Assembly: GCA_023390695.1 (NCBI GenBank)
Contig: JAEWCJ010000358.1
Coordinates: forward strand, 1-6,415
Length of the DNA stretch: 6,415 bases
Direction: 5' to 3'
DNA from: Pseudomonadota bacterium
GTDB lineage: Bacteria > Pseudomonadota > Alphaproteobacteria > Rhizobiales > Xanthobacteraceae
The notes below the pieces were generated by a model. That model saw only the letters and a list, made by a program, of their open reading frames with translations, was not told where the DNA came from and did no database searches. The position numbers were made by a program, and so were the translations under genes. Positions 1-6,039 of the stretch are shown here, piece by piece. How positions within the stretch are numbered: the first letter of the stretch is position 1; each line of letters starts with the position of its first letter.

Positions 1-1454
1 TCCTTGGCCTGGACATTGACGATGCCGTTGGCGTCGATGTCGAACGACACTTCGATCTGCGGCACGCCGCGCGGGGCAGGGGGAATGCCGACGAGATCGA
101 ACTGGCCGAGCATCTTGTTGTCGGCCGCCATTTCGCGCTCGCCCTGGAAGACGCGGATGGTCACCGCACCCTGATTGTCATCAGCAGTGGAGAAGACCTG
201 GCTCTTCTTGGTCGGGATCGTGGTGTTGCGGTCGATCAGGCGCGTGAACACACCACCCAGCGTCTCGATGCCGAGCGAGAGCGGGGTCACGTCGAGCAAG
301 AGCACGTCCTTGACGTCGCCCTGCAGCACACCGGCCTGAATCGCCGCGCCGATCGCAACCACCTCGTCGGGGTTGACGCCCTTGTGCGGCTCCTTGCCGA
401 AGAACTGCTTCACGACTTCCTGGACCTTCGGCATGCGGGTCATGCCGCCGACCAGAACCACTTCGTTGATCTCGGCCGCCGACAGACCGGCATCCTGCAA
501 TGCCTTGCGGCAGGGCTCGACCGTCCTCTGGATGAGATCATCGACCAGCGCCTCATATTTCGCGCGGGTCAGCTTCATGGTCAGGTGCTTCGGACCGGTC
601 GCATCCGCCGTGATGAACGGCAGGTTGATGTCGGTCTGCGTCGTCGACGACAGCTCGATCTTCGCCTTCTCGGCGGCTTCCTTCAGCCGCTGCAGCGCCA
701 GCTTGTCCTTGGTGAGATCGATACCCTGCTCTTTCTTGAACTCGGCCGCAAGATACTCGACTAGGCGCATGTCGAAGTCTTCACCGCCCAGGAACGTATC
801 ACCGTTCGTGGACTTCACTTCGAACACACCGTCGCCGATTTCGAGAATGGAAATATCGAAGGTGCCACCGCCGAGGTCATAGACCGCGATGGTGCCCTGC
901 TTCTGCTTGTCGAGACCGTAAGCGAGCGCCGCCGCGGTCGGCTCGTTGATGATGCGCAGAACCTCAAGGCCCGCGATCTTGCCGGCATCCTTGGTCGCCT
1001 GACGCTGCGCATCGTTGAAGTAAGCGGGAACGGTGATGACGGCCTGCTCGACCTTCTGGCCGAGATTGGCTTCCGCCGTTTCCTTCATCTTCTGAAGGAT
1101 GAAAGCGGAAATCTGCGAGGGCGAATAAGTCTTGCCGTCCGCCTCGACCCAGGCATCGCCATTGGCGGCCTTTACGATCTTGTAGGGAACGAGCTTCTTG
1201 TCCTTTTCGACGGTGGGATCGTCGTAGCGCCGTCCGATCAGGCGCTTGACAGCGAAAATCGTCTTTTCCGGATTGGTGACCGCCTGCCGCTTGGCCGGCT
1301 GGCCCACCAGTCGCTCGCCGTCGTCAGTGAATGCGACGATCGATGGCGTGGTCCGCATGCCCTCCGCATTCTCGATCACGCGGGGCGTCTTGCCTTCCAT
1401 CACGGCCACACACGAATTCGTGGTGCCGAGGTCGATACCTATGACCTTAGCCAT
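1..1454 (-). CDS. dnaK: Molecular chaperone DnaK (Hsp70), N-terminal 484 residues; 3' end beyond window
   Basis: Cytosolic ATP-dependent Hsp70 chaperone that binds exposed hydrophobic peptides and works with DnaJ and GrpE. The frame is open from ATG at 1454 to the left edge, giving 484 of the roughly 630 residues usual for the family. Visible nucleotide-binding motifs are [12 protein letters not shown] (residues 5-16), [12 protein letters not shown] (169-180), [12 protein letters not shown] (191-202, with the Thr equivalent to the E. coli autophosphorylation site at 198) and [15 protein letters not shown] (332-346). The interdomain linker [16 protein letters not shown] lies at 383-398. The start of the beta-sandwich substrate-binding domain follows, up to [12 protein letters not shown]. 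The helical lid and C-terminus are outside the window. The start is supported by an AGAGAGGA Shine-Dalgarno at 1470-1463, 8 nt before the ATG, and by the canonical [13 protein letters not shown]-terminus. dnaJ usually follows dnaK, but that cannot be seen here. Confidence 0.98.
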   Translation of the reverse strand, partial: MAKVIGIDLGTTNSCVAVMEGKTPRVIENAEGMRTTPSIVAFTDDGERLVGQPAKRQAVTNPEKTIFAVKRLIGRRYDDPTVEKDKKLVPYKIVKAANGDAWVEADGKTYSPSQISAFILQKMKETAEANLGQKVEQAVITVPAYFNDAQRQATKDAGKIAGLEVLRIINEPTAAALAYGLDKQKQGTIAVYDLGGGTFDISILEIGDGVFEVKSTNGDTFLGGEDFDMRLVEYLAAEFKKEQGIDLTKDKLALQRLKEAAEKAKIELSSTTQTDINLPFITADATGPKHLTMKLTRAKYEALVDDLIQRTVEPCRKALQDAGLSAAEINEVVLVGGMTRMPKVQEVVKQFFGKEPHKGVNPDEVVAIGAAIQAGVLQGDVKDVLLLDVTPLSLGIETLGGVFTRLIDRNTTIPTKKSQVFSTADDNQGAVTIRVFQGEREMAADNKMLGQFDLVGIPPAPRGVPQIEVSFDIDANGIVNVQAK

Positions 1455-1596
1455 ATCTGTGTTCCTCTCTTTCAGGCAGATCGGCCGGGCCCTGAGCCGG
1501 CACCCGGATAGAAAACGACACGCGCTCTTGTCCGCGACGTGCCCTCTTCCGACCCCCTCAGTTCTGATACGACGCCGCAGCCCTGCGGCTTCTTGG
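1455..1596 (-). other. Long 5' leader of dnaK
   Basis: Untranslated stretch between the predicted transcription start (about 1590) and the dnaK ATG. It holds two short GC-rich inverted repeats: CCGCAG/CTGCGG with only 2 nt between arms (1575-1588), and GCCGG/CCGGC around an 8-nt loop (1484-1501). No segment complementary to the Shine-Dalgarno sequence was seen within the leader, so there is no evidence of an RNA thermometer. No small ORF, riboswitch or CIRCE element was recognised. Confidence 0.5.
1463..1470 (-). promoter_or_regulatory. Ribosome binding site of dnaK
   Basis: AGAGAGGA on the minus strand, with AGGA ending 8 nt before the dnaK ATG at 1454. It is a good Shine-Dalgarno match at normal spacing and fixes the dnaK start. 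Confidence 0.7.
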
Positions 1597-1627
1597 CTCA
1601 TATAGGAGAGGCCACTTGGCCCGCAAG
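1597..1627 (-). promoter_or_regulatory. RpoH (sigma32)-type heat-shock promoter of dnaK
   Basis: On the minus strand CTTG (1627-1624) is followed by exactly 17 nt and then CCTATATGAG (1606-1597). This matches every defined position of the alphaproteobacterial heat-shock promoter consensus CTTG-N17/18-CYTATNTNNG. Transcription would start near 1590 and give a leader of about 135 nt before dnaK. The placement directly upstream of dnaK, and beyond the possible terminator hairpins of the gene at 1709-2350, supports a dedicated promoter. The match is read from the sequence; use by RpoH is inferred from the known consensus. Confidence 0.85.
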
Positions 1628-1662
1628 GCATTTGGAGGCCCAACAGGCCCGGATACGCCTTT

Positions 1663-1711
1663 AAAACCCGATGCCGGGCCGTTAACCGGACGGCAAGCCT
1701 GCCCCGGTTTA
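1663..1711 (-). terminator. Possible terminator hairpins after the TRIC-family gene
   Basis: Two hairpins sit directly after the stop codon of the gene at 1709-2350. The first pairs AACCGG (1684-1689) with CCGGTT (1704-1709), has an inner stem GGCA/TGCC (1692-1695 with 1700-1703) around a 4-nt loop, and carries a 2-nt bulge; it overlaps the stop codon. The second, read on the minus strand, is CCCG-GCAT-CGGG followed by TTTT (1678-1663). That is a short GC stem with a brief U-tract. Both are weak as intrinsic terminators, but together they could separate this gene from the dnaK promoter downstream. Confidence 0.4.
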
Positions 1712-2350
1712 CAGGCCGAGCTCACCCGGACTGCGGCCCGGCCGCGGCCGGTAGACGGGCAGCGACCAGCCGTAGATCAAGGCCAGGGCCCGGATGACGA
1801 AACAGGCGACAAACCCTGCCACGGTTGCCGTGATGCCGGGGCCTGCGAGCACCCAGACCACCACGAAAACCACGCAGCCCGCGAACGCTGCCGTCGCATA
1901 GACTTCCTTCCGGAGGATGATCGGGATTTCCCCACCCAGGATGTCCCGGATTATGCCCCCGAACGTCGCGGTCATGATGCCCATGATGACGGCGATGAAG
2001 TACCCGGAGCCGCCCTGCAGCGCGATTTCGGCGCCGACGACGCAAAAGAACGACAATCCCACGGCATCAAGCCATAGCAGCAGCCGATATCGCGATTGGG
2101 GAATATGGGCTGTGAAGAACACGATCACCGCCATCCCGAAACAGACGCCCACATAGACCGGGCTCTGCACCCAGAAGACTGGCACCCCAAGCATCAGATC
2201 GCGTAATGTCCCCCCGCCGATCCCGGTCACCGTCGCCAGCAGCGCAAAGCCGACGATGTCCATCTGCTTGCGTGAGGCGGTCAGGGCTCCGGTGACTGCA
2301 AATACAGCCACGCCCAGAAAATCGAGTGTCGTAATGAGCGTTTCGAGCAT
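1709..2350 (-). CDS. TRIC/UPF0126 (YadS/YicG-type) seven-helix membrane protein
   Basis: An inner-membrane protein of 213 residues, the usual family length. It is almost entirely hydrophobic and has the internal duplication typical of this family. The first half carries [16 protein letters not shown] (13-28) and [13 protein letters not shown] (43-55). The second carries VVGAEIAL (104-111) and [13 protein letters not shown] (129-141). The paired glycine-rich GGxxRD motifs are the kinked helices seen in bacterial homologues of trimeric intracellular cation channels. The family is often annotated 'trimeric intracellular cation channel family protein' (Pfam PF03458); the older name 'glycine transporter' is poorly supported. 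The in vivo ion or solute is unknown. The tail after about residue 198 is a short cytoplasmic Arg/Pro-rich segment. ATG at 2350 is preceded by a purine-rich stretch containing AAAGGG and GGGG. The gene diverges from the exported-protein gene, and their 5' ends may overlap. Confidence 0.9.
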   Translation of the reverse strand: MLETLITTLDFLGVAVFAVTGALTASRKQMDIVGFALLATVTGIGGGTLRDLMLGVPVFWVQSPVYVGVCFGMAVIVFFTAHIPQSRYRLLLWLDAVGLSFFCVVGAEIALQGGSGYFIAVIMGIMTATFGGIIRDILGGEIPIILRKEVYATAAFAGCVVFVVVWVLAGPGITATVAGFVACFVIRALALIYGWSLPVYRPRPGRSPGELGL

Positions 2351-3386
2351 CCGGTCCCCGCGCCCTTTGCATCCGTCCGGACCCTTCTATCCCATCGCGG
2401 CTCTCCTCCGCTCGCATTTCCGGGCCTTCTTCGCAGCCCTTGTGATTTTGTGCCTGCCAGTCGCCGCGAACGCGGCCGATCAGCCGGTCTTTCCGCTCGG
2501 CTCGCATATCGGTCTTGTGCCGCCGCCGGGCATGGTGCCCAGCCGGTCATTTGCCGGTTTCGAGGACCGGGAGCGGAATGTCACGATTCAGGTGAATGAG
2601 TTGCCGCCCCCTGCCTATGAAGGCTTTCTGCAGTCGATGAACCGCGGCGAGATCAATGTCCCCGGGGTCAGCAACACCAGGCGGGAAATTCTGATCACCC
2701 AAGGCGGCGGCGCTCACCTCGTGGTGGGGGATCAGGAGGCGGAAGGCAAGAAATTCCGCAAATGGCTGTTGATCACGCGGCAAACCATTGCCAGCGAAAA
2801 AATCGGCCTCACCTTGTCCTTCGTGGTCACCGCGCAGGTGCCGAACGACGCGCGGGATGCCTATCCGGACGAGGTTATCAAGAAAGCCTTGGCCACCGCC
2901 ACGCTACGCAGCGAGCTTCCCGGCGATGAAGTGCTGAGCATGATGCCGTTCAAGCTGAACGATCTTGCCGGCTTCACCACCGTGCGCGGACTCATTCCGA
3001 ACCGCGCGGTGCTTCTCAGCGAAGTGCCGCTGGGCAATGTCGAACCGACCGACAAGCCGTTCATCACGTTGTCGGCCGCGTCGGCAAATGTCCCGGATGA
3101 TTCCGATGAAAGGCGCAAATTCTCGGAACAGCTCTTGCGCGGAATCGAGGGCTACAAAGATCTCAAGATCGTCTTTGCCGAGCAACTGCGGCTTCGCAAC
3201 CAGTACGTCTATGAGATCCGATTGGAAGGCAAATACGAAAGAACCGGCGGCGACATGATGCTCGTGCAATGGGTGCGGTTTGGCCGGCAGGGTTTCGTGC
3301 GGCTGGTCGCCATCACGCCGAAGGACGACTGGTCAAAAGACTTCCCGCGCTTTCGGGCGGTGCGCGACGGCATCGAAATTCGCTGA
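2334..3386 (+). CDS. Exported protein of unknown function
   Basis: I do not recognise a characterised family. With the start at 2334 it has 350 residues. A signal peptide is clear: basic region LLRSHFR (24-30), hydrophobic core AFFAALVILCLPV, and likely signal peptidase I cleavage after ANA (residue 47). There is no lipobox cysteine at the cleavage site, so a soluble periplasmic location is inferred. The mature part is mixed alpha/beta with no membrane segment. It can be read as two halves (about 48-194 and 205-350), each with alternating strands and a final pattern of a hydrophobic strand, then PND/PKDD, then a helix (165-190 and 322-347). This would fit a tandem Mog1/PsbP/DcrB-like fold, but that is speculative. 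The start is uncertain: ATG 2334 gives a long 47-residue signal and overlaps the divergent gene by 17 bp; TTG 2367 gives 36 residues; ATG 2256 gives an improbable longer extension. None has a convincing Shine-Dalgarno. It converges on grpE. Confidence 0.8.
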   Translation: MSVSSIRSPRPLHPSGPFYPIAALLRSHFRAFFAALVILCLPVAANAADQPVFPLGSHIGLVPPPGMVPSRSFAGFEDRERNVTIQVNELPPPAYEGFLQSMNRGEINVPGVSNTRREILITQGGGAHLVVGDQEAEGKKFRKWLLITRQTIASEKIGLTLSFVVTAQVPNDARDAYPDEVIKKALATATLRSELPGDEVLSMMPFKLNDLAGFTTVRGLIPNRAVLLSEVPLGNVEPTDKPFITLSAASANVPDDSDERRKFSEQLLRGIEGYKDLKIVFAEQLRLRNQYVYEIRLEGKYERTGGDMMLVQWVRFGRQGFVRLVAITPKDDWSKDFPRFRAVRDGIEIR

Positions 3387-3406
3387 TCGGCGAAATTGCC
3401 GATCAG
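3383..3406. terminator. Perfect inverted repeat containing both convergent stop codons
   Basis: CTGATCGGC (3383-3391), loop GAAATT, GCCGATCAG (3398-3406): a perfect 9-bp stem with a 6-nt loop. The TGA of the exported-protein gene (3384-3386) lies in one arm and the TGA of grpE (3405-3403 on the minus strand) lies in the other at the mirrored position. The location between convergent genes suggests a bidirectional terminator. Neither side has a real U-tract: the plus side continues TCTGCCCCC and the minus side CGAATTTCG. Intrinsic termination is therefore uncertain, and the stem may instead act as a 3'-end stabiliser. Confidence 0.6.
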
Positions 3407-4026
3407 TCTGCCCCCGGCTCCTGCGCCGCACCGCTCTTGTTGGTGTTGTTGCTACCGGCAGGAGCGGTCTTCGGACCGCCCTTCGACACCCCGACGAGAG
3501 CAGGGCGCAGCACGCGATCGCCAATCAGATAACCGGCCTGCACCACCTGAACGACACTGCCGGCGGGTACCGACGGATCGGGAACCTCGAACATCGCCTG
3601 ATGCAGATTGGGGTCGAATTTTTCGCCCTGCGGCTCGATCTTCCTGATGCCGTTCTTTTCCAGGGCCTTGAGCAATTCACGCTCGGTCAGCTCCACGCCT
3701 TCGATCAGGGCGCTGACAGCGGGATCGGCAGTCTTGCGCAGATCCGGACCTACGGCGTCGAGCGCGCGGCGGAAATTGTCGGCGACGCCAAGAATATCGC
3801 GCGCGAAGGATGAAATGCCGTAGACCCGCGCATCCGCCACCTCGCGCTCGGTGCGACGGCGCAGATTTTCCATGTCCGCCAGCGTCCGCAACAGCTTGTC
3901 TTTCAGGCTGGCGATCTCCTGCTGAGCGGCGGCGACCGGCGTGTCGGCCCCGGCTTCGGCGAGCGCTGCGGGCTTGTCGGTCTCGGCGGGGGTCGCGGCG
4001 GCGTCAGGCCGAGGCGTATCGTTCAT
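3403..4026 (-). CDS. grpE: Nucleotide exchange factor GrpE
   Basis: Dimeric cytosolic co-chaperone that releases ADP from DnaK and so resets the Hsp70 cycle; it can also act as a thermosensor. It has 207 residues, normal for the family. After a disordered Ala/Pro/Asp-rich N-terminus (1-33) comes the long helical dimerisation region with [22 protein letters not shown] (42-63), followed by [16 protein letters not shown]. The C-terminal beta domain that contacts DnaK carries the GrpE signature, including [15 protein letters not shown] and [19 protein letters not shown] low-complexity Gly/Asn/Ala tail follows. It lies downstream of hrcA on the same strand with an 82-bp gap, a common pairing. dnaK is nearby but in a separate transcription unit. 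The ATG at 4026 has no strong Shine-Dalgarno (the upstream stretch is ACGGATGCTGAACG), but the protein start fits homologues. A heat-shock promoter candidate lies just upstream. Confidence 0.97.
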   Translation of the reverse strand: MNDTPRPDAAATPAETDKPAALAEAGADTPVAAAQQEIASLKDKLLRTLADMENLRRRTEREVADARVYGISSFARDILGVADNFRRALDAVGPDLRKTADPAVSALIEGVELTERELLKALEKNGIRKIEPQGEKFDPNLHQAMFEVPDPSVPAGSVVQVVQAGYLIGDRVLRPALVGVSKGGPKTAPAGSNNTNKSGAAQEPGAD

Positions 4027-4062
4027 CGTTCAGCATCCGTTGACGATTTCGGGATTTCCGCC

Positions 4063-4094
4063 CCGATATCAGAATTGCAGCCGGAAAAATCAAG
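4063..4094 (-). promoter_or_regulatory. Candidate RpoH-type promoter of grpE in the hrcA-grpE gap
   Basis: On the minus strand CTTG (4094-4091) is followed by 18 nt and CTGATATCGG (4072-4063). Against the alphaproteobacterial heat-shock consensus CTTG-N17/18-CYTATNTNNG this matches all of the -35 and six of the seven defined -10 positions; the one mismatch is G for T at the third. A start near 4056 would leave a leader of about 30 nt before the grpE ATG. It would let grpE be induced separately from hrcA. Activity is inferred. Confidence 0.55.
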
Positions 4095-4108
4095 CTCTTA
4101 TCGCCGGA

Positions 4109-5188
4109 CTAGCCGCTCAGCAGCTTCGATACCACCCGGGCGGTGTAGTCAACCATCGGAATGACGCGCGCGTAATTGAGTCGGGTCGGACCGATGACGC
4201 CGAGCACACCCACCACGCGTCCGCTCGAATCCGAATAGGGCGCAATAATCGTGGAGGAGCCGGATAGCGAGAACAGCTTGTTCTCGGAGCCGATGAAAAT
4301 CCGCACGCCCTCGGCAAGCTCCGCGCGGCCCAGCAGATCGACGACTTCGCGCCGCGCCTCAAGATCGTCGAACAGAAGCCGGACCCGCTCGAGATCTTCC
4401 AGCGCCTTGAGATCCTCGAGCAGGTGAGCCTGGCCGCGGACAATCAGCTTGCGCTCATCGGCGCCGCCGCCCGACCAGCTGGCGAGCCCGGCCTCGACGA
4501 CCTTTTGCGTCAATTGATCCAGCTCGGCGCGGCTTGCTTCCTGCGCACGTTCAAGCTCGGCACGCGCATCCGACAGCGTCTTGCCGCGGATACGGGCGTT
4601 CAGGAAATTGGTGGCTTCGGTCAACGCCGATGTCGGAAGCCCGGCCGGTACATTCAGGATGCGGTTCTCGACTTGTCCGTCCTCGGACACGAGCACCACC
4701 AGTGCCCGTTCGGGCTCGAGCCGCACGAACTCGATATGCTTGAGTCGCGCATTGGATTTGGTCGTGAGCACGACACCGGCGGCACGGGTCAGGCCCGACA
4801 GCAGACCGGAGGCCTGGGTCAGCACGCCTTCCATGGTCAGGCCCGAGGCCGCAATCTGCCCCTCGATCGAGCGGCGATCCTTTTCGTTCAGATCACCGAC
4901 TTCCAGCAGCGCATCGACGAAAAACCGCAGGCCGATCTCCGTCGGCAGACGGCCGGCGGAGGTATGCGGTGCATAGATGAGACCCAGTTGCTCGAGATCC
5001 GACATCACGTTGCGGACCGACGCCGGCGACAACGATACCTGCAGCAGGCGCGAGATGTTGCGCGATCCCACCGGTTCCCCGGTGGCCAGATAGCTTTCCA
5101 CAATCTGGCGGAAAATCTCGCGCGAGCGCTCGCTCATCTGAGCAAGGCTAACCTGCGCCGCGCCAATCGGGATATCGTGGGACGCCAC
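4109..5188 (-). CDS. hrcA: Heat-inducible transcription repressor HrcA
   Basis: Repressor of class I heat-shock genes; it binds CIRCE operators, usually upstream of groESL, and needs GroEL to stay active. With GTG at 5188 it has 359 residues, the family norm. Features in order are: an N-terminal winged helix-turn-helix (about 19-90) with [45 protein letters not shown] and [18 protein letters not shown]; a GAF-like core with a helical inserted dimerisation region; and the conserved C-terminus [24 protein letters not shown] and [25 protein letters not shown]. The GTG start is chosen because AAGGAG ends 6 nt upstream (5200-5195); a TTG at 5242 would add 18 residues but has no ribosome binding site. 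It heads an hrcA-grpE unit and diverges from rph. No CIRCE is present at its own promoter. Confidence 0.97.
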   Translation of the reverse strand: MASHDIPIGAAQVSLAQMSERSREIFRQIVESYLATGEPVGSRNISRLLQVSLSPASVRNVMSDLEQLGLIYAPHTSAGRLPTEIGLRFFVDALLEVGDLNEKDRRSIEGQIAASGLTMEGVLTQASGLLSGLTRAAGVVLTTKSNARLKHIEFVRLEPERALVVLVSEDGQVENRILNVPAGLPTSALTEATNFLNARIRGKTLSDARAELERAQEASRAELDQLTQKVVEAGLASWSGGGADERKLIVRGQAHLLEDLKALEDLERVRLLFDDLEARREVVDLLGRAELAEGVRIFIGSENKLFSLSGSSTIIAPYSDSSGRVVGVLGVIGPTRLNYARVIPMVDYTARVVSKLLSG

Positions 5189-5194
5189 CTGCCG

Positions 5195-5200
5195 CTCCTT
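5195..5200 (-). promoter_or_regulatory. Ribosome binding site deciding the hrcA GTG start
   Basis: AAGGAG on the minus strand, 6 nt before GTG at 5188. It is the strongest Shine-Dalgarno match upstream of any gene in the window. It selects GTG over the upstream TTG at 5242. Confidence 0.8.
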
Positions 5201-5214
5201 CGAAAACGCTCCAG

Positions 5215-5243
5215 AATTGTCCCTTTGCGGGCGCGTTTTCAAG
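5215..5243 (-). promoter_or_regulatory. Weak candidate promoter of hrcA
   Basis: CTTGAA (5243-5238) on the minus strand is a good sigma32-type -35 element. The matching -10 region, ACAATT (5220-5215), is a poor fit to both the heat-shock and the housekeeping consensus. If used, transcription would start near 5208, just upstream of the AAGGAG and downstream of the alternative TTG start, which agrees with the GTG call. Confidence 0.25.
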
Positions 5244-5250
5244 ACAGAGC

Positions 5251-5279
5251 TTGTCGCCGCACGCCCCGCAACCTAAAAG
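5251..5279 (+). promoter_or_regulatory. Candidate housekeeping (sigma70) promoter of rph-rdgB
   Basis: TTGTCG (5251-5256), a 17-nt spacer and TAAAAG (5274-5279). Each hexamer matches four of six positions of TTGACA/TATAAT. The spacing is optimal, and a start near 5286 gives a leader of about 40 nt before rph. It is the only reasonable plus-strand promoter I see in the hrcA-rph divergent region. Confidence 0.45.
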
Positions 5280-5325
5280 CGGGCCAGAGCTATCAAGAAC
5301 CATCAATCGCCGGAAAGGTTAACAT

Positions 5326-6039
5326 ATGCGGCCAAGCCGCCGGGCGCCCGACGAATTGCGCGCCGTCTCCCTGGAGCGCGGCGTCGTCAAATATGCCGAG
5401 GGATCGTGTTTCGTGAAGTTCGGCGACACCCATGTCCTCGTGACCGCCACGCTGGAGGAGCGCCTGCCGCCATGGCTCAAGGGCCAAGGGCGCGGCTGGG
5501 TGACCGCCGAATACGGCATGCTGCCGCGCGCCACCCATGATCGTACGCGCCGCGAGGCCTCGTCCGGCAAACAATCCGGCCGCACGGTCGAGATCCAGCG
5601 CCTGATCGGGCGTAGCCTGCGTTCGGTGGTGGATCTCGTGGCGCTCGGTGAGCGCCAGATCACGATCGACTGCGACGTCATCCAGGCCGATGGCGGCACA
5701 CGCACAGCGTCGATCACCGGTGCCTGGGTGGCGCTGCATGATTGTCTGGCGTGGATGAAAGCCCGCAGCATGGTGAAAGACGGCGTGATCCGCGATCACG
5801 TCGCAGCCATTTCCTGCGGCGTCTACAACAACGTCGCCGTGCTGGATCTCGACTACGCAGAGGATTCGGAAGCCGAAACCGACGCGAATTTCGTTATGAC
5901 CGGCAACGGCAACATTGTGGAGGTGCAGGGAACGGCGGAGAAAGAGCCGTTCAGCGAAGAGCAACTCCTCGCCTTGCTGGCACTGGCGCGCGGCGGCGTG
6001 AAGAAACTGGTCGACCTGCAGAAGATGGCGGTGACGTGA
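5326..6039 (+). CDS. rph: Ribonuclease PH
   Basis: Phosphate-dependent 3'-5' exoribonuclease that trims the 3' ends of tRNA precursors, releasing nucleoside diphosphates; it works in the cytosol as a hexameric ring. Its 237 residues match the usual length. The N-terminus has [15 protein letters not shown] (5-19), [23 protein letters not shown] runs from 26, and [24 protein letters not shown] from 55. The phosphate-binding arginines fall at the E. coli positions, Arg86 (SGR86[10 protein letters not shown]) and Arg126 (in [11 protein letters not shown]126TASITG). An acidic cluster with Asp174, Asp176 and Asp180 (LDLDYAED) fits the metal site. ATG at 5326 has GGAAAGG 7 nt upstream (5312-5318). 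It diverges from hrcA and overlaps rdgB by 4 bp. Unlike rph of E. coli K-12, which is frameshifted, this gene is intact. Confidence 0.97.
   Translation: MRPSRRAPDELRAVSLERGVVKYAEGSCFVKFGDTHVLVTATLEERLPPWLKGQGRGWVTAEYGMLPRATHDRTRREASSGKQSGRTVEIQRLIGRSLRSVVDLVALGERQITIDCDVIQADGGTRTASITGAWVALHDCLAWMKARSMVKDGVIRDHVAAISCGVYNNVAVLDLDYAEDSEAETDANFVMTGNGNIVEVQGTAEKEPFSEEQLLALLALARGGVKKLVDLQKMAVT

Larger units (their letters stand above)
5189..5325. other. Divergent hrcA/rph regulatory region
   Basis: 137 bp between the hrcA GTG and the rph ATG. It contains the hrcA ribosome binding site, a weak hrcA promoter candidate, a reasonable rph promoter candidate, and the rph ribosome binding site. No TTAGCACTC-N9-GAGTGCTAA (CIRCE) or other clear operator was found, so HrcA autoregulation through CIRCE is not supported here. 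Confidence 0.6.

Noticed and set aside
373..882. Open frames of 169 and 126 codons on the plus strand opposite dnaK
   Set aside because: They are antisense to an unambiguous DnaK frame. The translations are Ser/Arg-rich or Arg/Leu-rich and show no domain.
1616..2077. 153-codon plus-strand frame opposite the TRIC-family gene
   Set aside because: The minus-strand frame has a duplicated membrane architecture with conserved GGxxRD motifs; this one is charged low-complexity sequence typical of an antisense frame.
2904..3269. 121-codon minus-strand frame opposite the exported-protein gene
   Set aside because: The plus-strand frame is longer and has a coherent signal peptide and mature domain. The antisense frame has no recognisable domain or ribosome binding site.
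5140..5160. GCTAA/CTTAGC-like fragments near the start of hrcA as a CIRCE half-site
   Set aside because: They lie within the coding sequence, and there is no matching second arm at the required 9-nt spacing.
5268..5297. Second CTTG box on the minus strand upstream of hrcA (CTTGAT at 5297-5292) as a heat-shock promoter
   Set aside because: At 16-18 nt spacing the downstream sequence (TTTTAGGTTGCG) matches at most about four of the seven defined -10 positions.
4424..5416. 330-codon plus-strand open frame opposite hrcA, running into rph
   Set aside because: It is antisense to a clear hrcA and its end overlaps rph. The translation is Arg/Gln/Gly-rich low-complexity with no domain, as expected for the complement of a high-GC gene.
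5293..5964. 223-codon minus-strand open frame opposite rph
   Set aside because: It is the complement of an intact RNase PH with all catalytic residues. The His/Arg/Ala-rich translation resembles no protein family.
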